Below are positions 1 through 10,288 of a DNA stretch of 64,000 nucleotides, piece after piece. The notes beneath the pieces were generated by a model, which was not told where the DNA came from, did not search any database, and saw nothing but the letters and a program-made list of their open reading frames with translations. This stretch comes from Zychaea mexicana (Eukaryota; Mucoromycota; Mucoromycetes; Mucorales; Lichtheimiaceae): positions 248,001-312,000 of the forward strand of contig NW_026516704.1 in NCBI RefSeq assembly GCF_025766255.1, read 5' to 3'. Position numbers and translations under genes: made by a program. The number at the start of each line of letters is the position of its first letter. The stretch's first letter is position 1.

Positions 1-409
1 TCCAAAATTTCTTATAAAATGCATAAAAGCTAGTATATGGAATATATTTTTTTATATCTTTACTAGTATATCCAGATGTTAAATGAAATATTAACATTAA
101 ACCTTTTTCGATTTCTATATATGGTAATGGGTATTCAATATTTGAATATAAATTATTTAAGAAAAAAAATACACTTATATAACCTAATTTTTGTAGTAAA
201 TCTTCTTTTACTTCATCTATAAATTTTATATTTTTTATTTCAGTTCTATGCTTATATTTATAATTTATAATTTTCCAGTTTTCATTTAAAAAAGACCATT
301 GTTTTAAAACTAATTTATTAATCTCATCTTTTAATTCATTTTTTAAGTTTATTATATTTCCATCATTTCTATTAGTATATTCATTTATAATTTCAATGTC
401 CGATTCCAT
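1..409 (-). CDS. N-terminal part of an AT-rich DDE transposase (chromodomain-transposase family), runs off the window
   Basis: The minus strand is open from an ATG at 409 to the window edge, about 136 codons beginning MESDIEIINEY. The segment around LLQKLGY and IPYTSFYAFYKKFW is clearly homologous to the minus-strand relic at 61445-62330 (KKLGYIPIY, IPYTSFYDLYKDFW), so both belong to one family. The catalytic DDE part lies outside the window. Codon use is extremely AT-rich, with Lys, Asn, Ile, Tyr and Phe dominating, unlike the Helitron sequence that follows. From the other copy and the tail at 50372-50981 I infer an IS5/PIF-Harbinger-like transposase that ends in a chromodomain. No stop codon or frameshift is seen in the visible part, so this may be the best preserved copy. 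Confidence 0.7.
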   Translation of the reverse strand, partial: MESDIEIINEYTNRNDGNIINLKNELKDEINKLVLKQWSFLNENWKIINYKYKHRTEIKNIKFIDEVKEDLLQKLGYISVFFFLNNLYSNIEYPLPYIEIEKGLMLIFHLTSGYTSKDIKKYIPYTSFYAFYKKFW

Positions 410-708
410 AATTAAGTCCTATATTGGGTAGTAATTTTAAACTATATGTAAAATTCAATTTTGGAATTAAAAATATGTAACTTAGCAACAAATAGAAATT
501 TATTACCATATATTATATTTGTTTAAAAGTCCCAGAAATAGAAAAAAAAAGTTACCATAGTAACATAATATATTTTAAGTAATATTTCTTCTATAATAAA
601 ATGAAAAATAAAATGTTTATAATTATATTTATTCAATAATATTATACTATAAAAAAATAAATATATTGTATTTTTTATTAACTATAGTAATTGTTTGTTC
701 TTCCTTCT
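410..708. other. AT-rich spacer upstream of the transposase
   Basis: Very AT-rich sequence between the divergent transposase start at 409 and the Helitron helicase fragment at 709. No gene is seen. It ends in a pyrimidine-rich stretch and TAG exactly where helicase coding begins, so 709 could be a 3' splice site rather than an element end. Confidence 0.5.
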
Positions 709-2992
709 AGGTGGCCGTACTGCGCACAGTCGTTTCAAAATTCTTTTGAATGCTGATGCTGATACTACATGCAATCTTCGTCTTGGTGGACTGCATGTAC
801 ATCTTATACAGCAAGCCTCCCTTATCATTTAGGATGAGGCTGTTATATGCAGCAAACATAACTTTGAGGCTGTTGACAGGTCACTCCATAACATAATGGG
901 TACCATTGATCCACTATATATAAGAATCCCTTTTGGTGGCAAGGTTATGGTTTTCGGTGGCGACTTTCGTTAAGTGCTTCCTGTTGTGAAGCAAGGTACA
1001 CAGTCCGAGATAGTACAATAAACTATCCGTGCAACTAATTTTTAGTTACAGCAGCATGTTCAAGTCTTGTACCTCACCACCAATATGCGTATGCGTCAGG
1101 CTGGCCCGGATGCTGCTGTATTTGCTGATACACTTCTTGCAATAGGTGATGGGTAAGCACCTTACACTAATGCTGTTCAAATTCCTGAAGAATGGCGTAT
1201 GGATGCAAATGACGTTACTGCACTCATTGATTTCATCTACCCATCCATTCGATCCTTTGACCCTCTTCCCGAGCACTAGGGTTCCGCACGGTTCAGTTTG
1301 GTTCGGTCCTTGAAGGGAACCGAACTGAACCGTCTAAAGCAAGAACCGAACCGACTAGAACCGACGAGAACCATAGAACCGAGAATCGAACCGAAGAACC
1401 GAACCCATCATGTATATAAAAAAGGCGAAATTCGGTATCTTTAAATGAAAGCTGATGTGTGTGTTCAAATATCGCGGTATACTTGAATACTGCAGTAAAA
1501 AAGAATAGTTTATTATGGTACATTGAACAGCGATCTCAAAATGAATAAGAGAAACAGAATGTAAACATTTTTTATACGATGTGGGTTATTGCATCGTTAG
1601 AAGATTAAAGCACAGTTTTTACAAAAAAAAGTGGGTGCTTATAGTAGTTAGAGCGACGTAGTATTACTAGTATCATACAATATGCTATCGTAATATGGAG
1701 GAATTAAACCGCAACCGGTAGTACACGCAGCTACTGCGACTCTACGTGTGTATAGTGTCTCATAAAAGGCAAAGAATGAACAGATAAGATAATTCTGTTA
1801 TGGGCCCCAGGATGTGCAATCTCAGATGGAATGCACAAACTTGATAAAACTGACCGAGAAGCCATGCTACATCTAGTAAAGTAGTACGTCATGAAGACTA
1901 ATGCATTGTGGATAGCAAAGTAGAGGAACAAGTAATAATGCGCGTCATGGGCGGAGAAAGCAAGCTGCCATTAGAAGAAGTGTTTTTTCTCTTCTCTTCT
2001 TTACTATTTTTCCCTCCCTTCTGCTTCTGCAGGTTTTATTAAGTTTTTCAATAAAGTATGGCTTGCAAATACACTACTTCTTGGTCTTTTCGGAATAACA
2101 TTGTTCGTAACTTCCATTATAGCCTACTTTATACTAATTACCAAAATCGCTAAATGCAATCTTCTGCCTCTCGGCTCTTCGGTTCTACTTATACAGAACC
2201 AGTTCGGTTCCAGTTCGGTTCCGGTTCTACGGTTCTGATACAGATCCCTACCGAGCACTATCATGGCCGGGCTATTATAGCGGCGAAAAATGTCGACGTT
2301 GACGAGATCAACGAAGCAGCGTACAACCTTTTCCCTAGTAACGGACGTGAATACAGATCTTTGGATCATATTGTCGACGCCGATGATCCTGACTACGCCC
2401 ATGCCAACTATCCTGTTGAATTTCTCAACAGCTTGACTGCCAGTGGAATTCCCTCACATTCTTTGCAGCTCAAGGTCGGTATGCCATTGGTGCTCTTACG
2501 CAACATCAATCCGGATGCTGGTCTGTGCAACGGCACAAAGCTTTTTGTCACCCGCCTTCTCAACCACTCCATTGCTGTTAAGTGAATTGACTAAGGGCAT
2601 GCAGGTCGAGTTCACTATCTTCCTCGCATCCATATGTACACGACAGAAGGTGACTATCCTTCATCCTTTTTCGCCGCCAATTCCCTGTCCGCCCGGCATT
2701 TGCCATGACCATCCACAAAGCATAAGGTCAAGCCCTCGAGCATGTCAGCATCCGTCTTTGCGAGCCTGTCTTTACCCACGGTCAATTGTATATTGCACTC
2801 TCCCGCGCTACCAACCCTAACAATATCTGTGTTGCCATCGACCTTAAACGTGTCACCGACCCCGCCACAGCTTCCACCACCAACATCGTCTACTGTGAGG
2901 TGCTTTTAAACCCTCCTACACCGCCACAACCACAACTGCAACCGCAATCACAAACACCCACACACACACAACCAAATGTTGCCGACGAGTAA
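709..2992 (+). pseudogene. Helitron PIF1-like helicase, C-terminal fragment, interrupted
   Basis: Coding resumes at 709 with GGRTAHSRFKI and continues through the motif III-type FGGKVMVFGGDFR, a middle part (DPDYAHANYPVEFLNS, LKVGMPLVLLRNI), and the C-terminal motifs FPVRPAFAMTIHKA and LYIALSRATNPNNI, ending after a Pro/Gln/Thr tail at 2992. The same order is seen in the helicase at 59.4-61.0 kb. The Walker A region and the whole Rep domain are missing. The frame has stops at 830-832 (TAG for the Trp of the WDEA box), 971-973 (TAA for Gln of FRQVLP) and more, including TAA for Gln of HKAQGQ; there are also frame changes near 2580-2680. A hAT-like element sits at 1277-2250; the two halves match across its 8-bp target duplication. 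A dead copy. Confidence 0.85.
1277..2250. mobile_element. Non-autonomous hAT-like element (974 bp) inside the helicase
   Basis: The element begins TAGGGTTC and ends GATCCCTA, giving short TAGGG/CCCTA termini. It is flanked by a perfect 8-bp direct repeat CCGAGCAC (1269-1276 and 2251-2258), the target length typical of hAT elements. Its subterminal regions are packed with short GAACCG/CGGTTC motifs (1290-1410 and 2175-2240), in inverted orientation at the two ends, as expected for hAT transposase binding sites. No transposase ORF is visible inside, so it would need a transposase in trans. Removing it with one target copy rejoins the helicase frame (PLPEH to YHGRAI). Confidence 0.8.
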
Positions 2993-3254
2993 ATCTTTAC
3001 GCTGCTCTACCGATCCTCACTACTATCATACCACCATCATCACAATATAGATTTCTTTTTTCTTCTGTCATTTCCATTATTATTATTATCCATCTATTTC
3101 TTTCTATTCCATTATCAAGCATCATCTGTCGCCCTGTTTTTTGATTCTAAAATACAATATAATTAGGTTGGGGTTTACGTTTAGAGGGGGGGTTGGGGGG
3201 ACGCAAATATGATCATCAATGTCATATTAGCAAAAGCATCTGTAGACCATAACA

Positions 3255-3557
3255 ATGAATTGGGTTTCAGTCTTTGCTTTAGTAAGTAGAGCGAGCTTGA
3301 TTAAGCATGTAACCATCACATCTTTCATAATGTCCAAAGTTTTCCATCTCAACAAAATGTCCAAGACCCATTTCAAGAGCAAGAGAATTCCACCTTTGAA
3401 AATTCTAACGTGTAACTTTTGTGAAGAAACTGAACACGATCTGTTCAGTTGCAAGGTGTACATCGAATTGCACGACCACCTCATTATTTGCAAGGGTTGC
3501 CAATGTGTTGGGCATGAATCATCTGAGAGTACAGAATGCATTACCTCAGGTAATTAG
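3255..3557 (+). CDS. Small zinc-knuckle protein or exon
   Basis: A 100-codon frame starts at ATG 3255. It contains CNFCEETEHDLFSC, which fits the CCHC zinc knuckle pattern C-x2-C-x4-H-x4-C, followed by a second Cys/His cluster CKGCQCVGHESSESTEC. The end of the frame coincides with TCAG|GTAATT, a plausible 5' splice site, so this may be one exon of a longer gene. Zinc knuckles precede the Helitron Rep domain at 51.5 kb in this window, so a Helitron origin is possible, but the order (downstream of the helicase) does not fit simply. No start context or partner settles its role. Confidence 0.4.
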   Translation: MNWVSVFALVSRASLIKHVTITSFIMSKVFHLNKMSKTHFKSKRIPPLKILTCNFCEETEHDLFSCKVYIELHDHLIICKGCQCVGHESSESTECITSGN

Positions 3558-3740
3558 CGTTGACACAGTAAAATCATATAAATATTCTTACTATGTATGA
3601 AGTATTAACTTTGGGCATTATTTAAAGCAGTGACGGCATCCTTTTTTTAACCAAACAATAAAAACAATTTCCACAACTGTTTTCGACATCACTTTTAAGC
3701 AGAATACTTTGAGAACAAATTTTCAGCATTGTTTGAAAAA

Positions 3741-3886
3741 CACTTGGGGGGTGGTAGGGGGGCTTTGCCCCCACCTGGGGTTTGGCGCAGAGCCCCAGTA
3801 AACTGGTCCCTGGAGGACAGATGCTGACACGCAGCGAAGCGGAGGGGCTCACATTGTCCGGAAGCGAAGCGGAGGGACCAGTTTAT
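3741..3886. repeat. GC-rich hairpin cassette (GCGAAGCG family)
   Basis: G- and C-runs (GGGGGGCTTTGCCCCC type) are followed by CAGCGAAGCGGAGGGGCTCA and a second AAGCGAAGCGGAGGGACC. The last part is bounded by the inverted pair TAAACTGGTCCCT / AGGGACCAGTTTA. The same order of motifs occurs at 61313-61444, where it forms the 3' end of a Helitron, and a variant lies near that Helitron's 5' region (51349-51460). I therefore read it as a Helitron-type terminal cassette, lying downstream of the helicase fragment at 709-2992. Confidence 0.55.
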
Positions 3887-3906
3887 CCTACTGAAAGTAA
3901 GAAGGG

Positions 3907-3988
3907 CAATTCCCTTATAGGCTCCACATTAAGGCGCCCCTACCCCCCAATTTTTTTCAAAGGCCGCAGACAGGGCCACCGGGAACGG
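3907..3988 (+). repeat. Left outer terminal inverted repeat of composite MULE
   Basis: 82 bp, CAATTCCCTTAT to GGGAACGG, pairing with 13259-13340. It is preceded by TAAGAAGGG, one copy of the 9-bp target duplication. Immediately inside is the type A subterminal repeat (GCAGATCTATTTGCACCC onward). Confidence 0.85.
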
Positions 3989-4729
3989 GCAGATCTATTT
4001 GCACCCTCCCTCGTGCACCCCCCCAGTCACTGCCCAGCCCGGATTTTTAGTTTGCACCCCCCCCTCCCACCGAACCATTTCGTACACCCCCCTTCATCGA
4101 ACCAATTCTTGCACACCACTTCATCCACATTCCTCAATCACAGATCGAATTGAAGCAATTCAACACAAGATTGAAGAACGAAGCATTAGCATCGTATCAA
4201 GTAATATAAAATGAGTAGCTATAAACTAAATGTATGCATTTGCCTTTTTCAACGTAAATTGTCAGAAAGGAGACACACACATGCACAATAAAATATAGCA
4301 CCGGCAACTGCTACTTGCTTGTATAAAGAAAACTGTCCTAGATGCATGGACAGAATATGCGAGTAATATGCTAATGATGGAACTGAAAAATGATGTAGAA
4401 AAGAAAGTGAGGCTAAGAGGATAATTAAACAAACAAAAGAAAATAAACTTTTTGATTTGACACGTCTTACATAATGCATATGAAACTGAGACTGCATTAA
4501 TGCAAAATCCTTCAAATAGCAGTATATTTATCTACATACATAGTCCGTATATACATAGTCCATAGACACATTGACCTCTACATTATCGTGTCGTTCGCAT
4601 CATGTTTGGTACTACATAGTACTCAGGAAGTGACAATGGAAATTGGAGCGTATCTTAAAAATTGCTTCTTTTACTTCCCATAAACAAACAAGCATACTTC
4701 TCTAAATCTCTCAACTCATTTCCATCGCA

Positions 4730-6264
4730 ATGTCAAAAACTACAAGTGCAATTCCTAAAGAACTGCGGGTCATTATGACGACTTTGACTCTGCCAAGCAA
4801 GCTTGCGTCGACTGGGGGAAAAAGAGCAAGGTTTCCCTGTGTACCTTGAAAAGTATGCGTACAGGAGAAAAAAGAGTCCTCCGTCTTGTTTGCAAGCACT
4901 TTAGACAACCTACCAATCAAGAGGTATATGACGATGGCAAAACTACGACAGTAGAAACCATATTGGCGAACGACAAAGGTGATGTCATTCGATCCAACAG
5001 CAAGGACAGCAAGAAACGGCGCGAGAAAGACTCCCAGTGAATTGGATGCGAGTTTGAGATCAAGCTGCGGCCATTGAGCAAGGCTAGCCAGCAATGGCAC
5101 GTTGTCTCTTTTTACGACGGTGAACACAATCATGAGATTGCAAAGGAGCTCTCGTCGTATCCAATGCTTCGTCAGCTCGATGGGAAGCAGCACGAAATTG
5201 TTCTTAGCATGATCAAAGGGCACGCCAGTAATACTGCAATTGTGTCATACCTTGCTGCTAACAAAACGGTTGTCAGCCCCAAGGACATCACGAATATGCG
5301 ACAGATGGTATTCAACAACGATCCCGACCATACCATGTTCAAGCTTATCAGCAAGCTACAGGACAAGGATTACGTCGTTGAGTGGGAATCGAAGCAAGAT
5401 GGCGAAAAACGGTTCTTGCACTCTCTTTTTTTTGCGCATCATTCTGCAATTTCACTTGCTCGCCAATTCCCTGAAACCATAATCATGGATGCCACGTACA
5501 AGACAAACAGACATCGGCTCCCCTTTGTAAATGTCGTCGGTACAGGCAATGTTGGTTATCCAGACTTGAAAACGTTCTGTATTGCTGGCGGATAGGTGTC
5601 TGAAGAAACGAATGACAGCTACGACTGGTTTGTCAAAAAGCTTGAGCAAGTTGTTTGGCCAGCTGAGCAGCCAGTCTCCCCGAAAGTCTTTGTAACTGAC
5701 AGCGAATCCGCGTTGATGAAAGCCTTGGATCACGTATTCCCCAACTCGAAGAAATTGCTCTGCACCAACCACATAACACAATTTTCAAGTCAAGCTGCAG
5801 AAACTTTTTGAAGTTAAAGAGGACTTTGAGGCGCTCCTGAAAGCCATCAACTACTTGATGGCTGATGAATATGATGATAAGTTCCAGAACAAGCGGCTGG
5901 TTCCAGATGAGGAATTCGAGCAAAAGGCGATCGGCATGTACAATGAGGCTGCAATGAAAGCCAAAAAGCCGGAAGAAGTGAAAGCATATCTCGAGAGGTA
6001 ACTATATATTGGATTTTTAACGGAGATCATTTGCTTGGACACTATACTTATGTGTAATACTTTCGCTTGCAGTAAGCTTTCTAATAAAGAAAAATGGGTC
6101 GGACGGTACCTCGCAGATGTCAAGCATCTTGGGAATAGTACCACCAACAGAGTTGAAGGAACGCACGCCAATATGAAGAAGGCCATACAGTCCGCCAGTG
6201 GTAACCTATACCTTGCTTTTGAGCAAATCGATGAATTCTACAGATTAAAGGTACAATACATTCG

Positions 6265-6300
<36 letters not shown>

Positions 6301-7079
6301 TAGTTTGATATTTACCTACAATCCTATTCTACGCACATTAATTGCTAATCGTATTCGCTGTGTGTTGATTTGCCTGTGCAGAATCTAAGTTGGGATCGTC
6401 AATTGGATAGCGAACATTTCGGTGTAAACTCCCATATCCCGCCAAGTCAAAAGGAAAGGCTGGTAGATTTACAGCGCCACATATCGAAGTTCGCATTCAA
6501 TGCAATTCGCAAGGAGCTTGTATATCCAAATCCGCTAAGAACCGACAACTGTCGATGTGCAATCAAAGCTCATTACGGAATTCCTTGCTGTCACATAATA
6601 CCGTCTAAAGGAAAAATTCCTTTGAGCATTATCCCTAGACGCTGGCATCTCCATCCTAAAAAAACAGCTCCTGAAGGTATAGATAGTTTAACACCACTCT
6701 TACTCGCTATACTAAGCTGTAGTAACTTTATGTAGAGGAAGAAACACTCCACAGTAGCAGCAACATTCTAGCGATCTCGGAATCATATTCTGCTCCCACC
6801 ATGGAGAGTCAAATCGAGGCTGAGCTCACGCGTATCACCACTATGTTGCATCGATTTCCTGACCAAAAGCAACGCTTAACTCTTCTACGCCATTTGCAAG
6901 CCATCAGCGATGATCTTTTTATGGACATCAAGCAACTGGAGCAGCCAAAATCTCTACCAACGAAAGGCAAACCTAAGCGCAGCTCAAAGCGCGATCTTAT
7001 TGCTTTGGAACACCAACAGAACGAAAGCAACAAGAAAGCCAAAACAAACGTGGGTCGCGAAGCAGCCGATATTTGGTAA
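4730..7079 (+). pseudogene. MULE transposase A (FAR1-type DNA-binding, DDE, SWIM), inactivated
   Basis: From ATG 4730 (MSKTTSAIP, aligning with the start of copy B) the frame shifts within the first 20 codons and then reads a FAR1/WRKY-GCM1-like zinc domain (VCKHF; IGCEFEIKLRP; DGEHNHEI), the MULE catalytic core with MDATYKTNRHRLPF (first Asp), VFVTDSESAL (second Asp) and NRVEGTHANMKK (Glu), and a SWIM zinc finger CRCAIKAHYGIPCCH. Introns are clear at about 6001-6072 and 6250-6380, and after the SWIM part, leading to a basic tail (NKKAKTN). Damage: TGA at 5038-5040 (Arg in copy B), TAG at 5593-5595 (Trp in copy B) and a frameshift near 5785. It is joined by a further splice to the OTU part at 7253. 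Copy B is the likely functional relative. Confidence 0.85.
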
Positions 7080-7252
7080 GTAACAGTATAATCATTGCTG
7101 TAATTGATCTTCTATTGTTATTAGATATACAGTACTGACTAGGTTTACTAAGGGAGGGCAAGCATAAAGTTAAAGCTGACATCACTACCATACCACTACC
7201 GCCACCGCCACCACAGCAACAGCAACAGCAACAGCAACAACAACAACTTACA

Positions 7253-7993
7253 ATGCCACCTTTTTGGTCATCCTTTTTGCCCGCTTCTTTACCATCACCT
7301 TTTCCGTCTGCTGATCCACCTATTGTGCCAAATCTGGACATGGTCTGCGATGCAATTCCACGCTCTGCTGTGAATTTAGTGCACAATCCGAAGCCAGATG
7401 GAAATTGTGGTTTCCGCTCGTTGGCTGTTGATTTACTTGGAGATGAAAAACGATATATTGATATCAAGGCCGGAATGCGCGAGTTCTTTATCAAAAATCG
7501 CGGAAAAAGTATTTATGAGAGGTTCGACGCTGAAAGAATGCTAAGTGTCCTTGATCCAAATGCGCATCATTGGTTTTACTATCCAGAGTGTGCTCAGCTT
7601 GCCTCGGATGCGTTCAATACGCCTATAGCATTCTTTGGCACTGAATCCTCGTTATTTTGCCCCTTACTAAGCACCCCATCCCAAGCGATACGTACAACTC
7701 CAATCGTCATGCAGCTCATTCACAACTATATAATTTTCATCCAGCTCAGGCCGGGTGCATTGATTGAATGGCCTGCCTGCTACCCTTATGCTCGAGGTAA
7801 AGGCCGCAAAGATGGTGGTGCCAGAATCCGAGGTGATCAATGGTATCCCTTATTCCAAGACGCATTTGAAAGCATGATCCATGTGGATATTCCCCTTCCA
7901 GAAAATTTGGATGCTCATTCTCTTTCATCTGGATCTGAAGCAGAACACTCTGATTCTGAGCCAGTTGACCTAACTGGACCTTATCAATTTTAG
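7253..7993 (+). CDS. OTU-type cysteine protease domain, C-terminal part of MULE protein A
   Basis: Reads NPKPDGNCGFRSLAVD, the OTU nucleophile motif with Asp and Cys (D-G-N-C-x-F-R), then a helical segment (YIDIKAGMREFF), PECAQLASDAFNTPIAFF, and IQLRPGALIEWP near the expected catalytic His strand. At that strand I see HNYIIFIQL rather than a clear His-Phe, so activity is doubtful. A polyglutamine/proline linker encoded by CAG/CAA repeats at 7200-7250 is open upstream of ATG 7253. With 3' splice site AAG before GGAGGG near 7152 it continues in frame from the transposase tail ending at about 7078. I therefore read one fused transposase-OTU protein rather than two genes. OTU enzymes cleave ubiquitin-type conjugates; its use by a transposon is unknown to me. 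Confidence 0.75.
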   Translation: MPPFWSSFLPASLPSPFPSADPPIVPNLDMVCDAIPRSAVNLVHNPKPDGNCGFRSLAVDLLGDEKRYIDIKAGMREFFIKNRGKSIYERFDAERMLSVLDPNAHHWFYYPECAQLASDAFNTPIAFFGTESSLFCPLLSTPSQAIRTTPIVMQLIHNYIIFIQLRPGALIEWPACYPYARGKGRKDGGARIRGDQWYPLFQDAFESMIHVDIPLPENLDAHSLSSGSEAEHSDSEPVDLTGPYQF

Positions 7994-9160
7994 TAGCACA
8001 ATGTCTCTTCTTGCCCGCTCTTTCTTTTCTCTCTCTTCTCTTCCTTTACTTTTCTCCCCCTCTCTTTTTCTGATATTCATATAATTAATCCGATATACAC
8101 ATGTTTGAACCAATGGATACATCGACCAGGAAAAGGTGAACCCATGAGGCTGCAAAGTACTAGGCCATTCAATTGTATGGATAGTTTGATGTTACCACTT
8201 CCTTTATTATTTTTCTAATTTTTGTTTACAATCCCTTTTTATATCAGCATGAATAGTCAGCTGCCAATGTGTGTATGCAAAAGAAGGAGCAACCGCTTTA
8301 GCACCTACTTGGACTCTTTAGTTCCTTGAATATATCAGACCATCCATATGGCGTCTGTTCAATGTTGGAGTTCATATTGCCGTCCTGATAATAGCCAAGG
8401 GAAAAACAGAGATACACTCGCATAGTTCGTCAAATGTATTTAGTGTGTACACAATGTTTCGAGTGTAATGACATTTAATACCAGTTGCAGTCATCAATTT
8501 CATCATCGATATTTGCTTCGTCGTTTTAAGATGACTATTAGAAGAAAAAATGAGAAACGACGACCACAGATACTCCTCTCCTTAACACATAGTCCGTTAC
8601 TGCACCAGCGGACATATATAGCCCACCCACACAACGGCCAATCGCCTTCGAATCACACCACTCTAGTTATATTTTTTTCGTCCAGCACAATGCTGATTTG
8701 TCTGTAAGGGAACTGCCGTAATACTGACAAAGAAGCCAAAGTGCATGAAGAAATAAATAGAAAATCAGGTTTCTTTTGTTAATCTACCATCTTTACGTTG
8801 TAAATTCCGATTGTCTCTTTGTCAGCTCCAGTGAAAGCATTGAACGCTTGCATATTTGTTCAAGTCTTGTCAACTACATTATAAGCAAAAGAAAGCAAAA
8901 CAAGTTTCAGTTTTTGTTCATCCCAGTTGAAATCGTTGCTAAGACTATTAGTCTCGTTGCATAAGAATTACCTACTCGCCCACACACGGCCTATTTTAGA
9001 GTATTTTTTGAAAAGAAATCTTAGAAGGAATCGCTGGATGAGTGCCTTGAATGTTCCTGTCATTGCATGGAATGATAATAGTATGGGCTTTATGAATGAA
9101 AAAGACTCGTCAAAAATAGCAATGATTTTCCACAACTCCTTCTCTGCTTAATAAAGGTGT
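7994..9160. other. 3' region of MULE half A, no gene seen
   Basis: AT-leaning sequence after the OTU stop up to the inner type A inverted repeat at 9161. Short frames here show no recognisable motif. A pyrimidine-rich run at 8010-8065 follows the OTU stop. Confidence 0.5.
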
Positions 9161-9358
9161 TTCGGTGGGAGGGGGGGTGCAAACTAAAAATCCGGGCCGG
9201 GCAGTGACTGGGGGGGTGCACGAGGGGGGGTGCAAATAGATCTGCCCCCGGGAACGGCTATTTGCACCACCCCACCTGCACCACCCCTCGGGTAGTGACT
9301 AGCTTTTCGGAGGTGAAATGGCATGGTGGGTGGTGAGAAACGATGAAGGGTGGTGAGA
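9161..9358. repeat. Central junction: inner repeat A (9161-9246) abutting inner repeat B (9250-9358)
   Basis: 9161-9246 is the inverted copy of 3989-4075 (contains TGCAAATAGATCTGCC). 9250-9358 begins GGGAACGGCTATTTGCACC and is the inverted copy of 13157-13266. Each should be followed outward by the 82-bp outer repeat, but only a few C/G bases separate them. So the outer ends of both halves are absent here and present only at the far ends of the composite. Confidence 0.8.
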
Positions 9359-9811
9359 GGAGGCATATATTTCAATGAAATCTTTATAATGGGTCTATCT
9401 GTTATTGTTCAAGGTAACTAAACTACTCGTTAACTATCAGTAAAGTACCGGTTTTTCTTTAAAGTGATCTTCAATTTTCTTATAAATCAAAGTGCTGCAA
9501 TAGTACGATTACAGCAAGACCATAACCATTGTAATATGGGTGTTCACATAATATATCATGTTTTCATGGTCTGATTGATAACTAGTACACTTCTTTGACA
9601 CTATTTTCTTTTTGCTTACGTTATTCGATCACACATCTTGTAGCAATATTTCTGTTTGCGAGCTGGTTGTTTGACGTTTTTAAAGTAAGAGAGAAGGGAA
9701 GAGGTCTAATTTTTGTGGTCGACTAAGTAGGAATGGTTGGTGAAGTTGTGGCGGGTACAAAAGAGATTATGGGAGCGATGGACAGAAGGGTACACAACTT
9801 GGGCAGCTGGT
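9359..9811. other. 3' region of MULE half B, no gene seen
   Basis: Between inner repeat B and the stop of OTU domain B. No frame with recognisable content on either strand; the missing C-terminal OTU part of copy B is not found here. Confidence 0.45.
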
Positions 9812-10204
9812 CTAAAAGAGACATGGTAGAAATGAAAATTGCTCAACTGCATACTGAGTTGAGAATTCAACAGAATACCAAGCAATGGCTTTTAAGAACG
9901 CATTGGCAACTAGAATTGCACAAGAATGATTGAAATATGAAGCAGTATTGCAAGGAGAGGAGCGATCGGATAACTTATGCTCCACTGAAGTCAGTTCATC
10001 TTCTCTAAAGAGATGTAAGAAAATAGCGCGATTCTGCTGCAAAAACACAAACATATCGTCTTTGATGGATGGCCACATATCCTCATCGTTTTTCAAAGCT
10101 AAAGCCAAGACACGAAAACCACAATTACCATCAGGCTGAGGACTAACAATAGTGGCGACTTGCTGCTTGGGTACATCGGTGCTTAAGACACCAGCCAATG
10201 GCAC
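9812..10204 (-). pseudogene. OTU domain of MULE protein B, C-terminally truncated
   Basis: Minus-strand frame with VSPQPDGNCGFRVLALAL, carrying the OTU Asp and Cys, and CAILVANAFLKAIAWYS matching CAQLASDAFNTPIAFF of copy A. It stops at 9812 (FLPCLF) before the strand that should hold the catalytic His, and I cannot find that strand in any frame down to 9360. It probably joins the transposase by splicing from 10289 (ACATG|GTATGT) to a 3' site near 10180 (CTTAAG before CACCGATG), restoring a Trp/Cys codon as in copy A. So the protease half is damaged even though the transposase half of B looks whole. Confidence 0.7.
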
Positions 10205-10288
10205 CGCCAGATCCTTGCCCTTTCCTTCCCTATTTTAACGGCCCACCACAATCAGCTTATATTATACACTGGAATGATTGGTACATAC

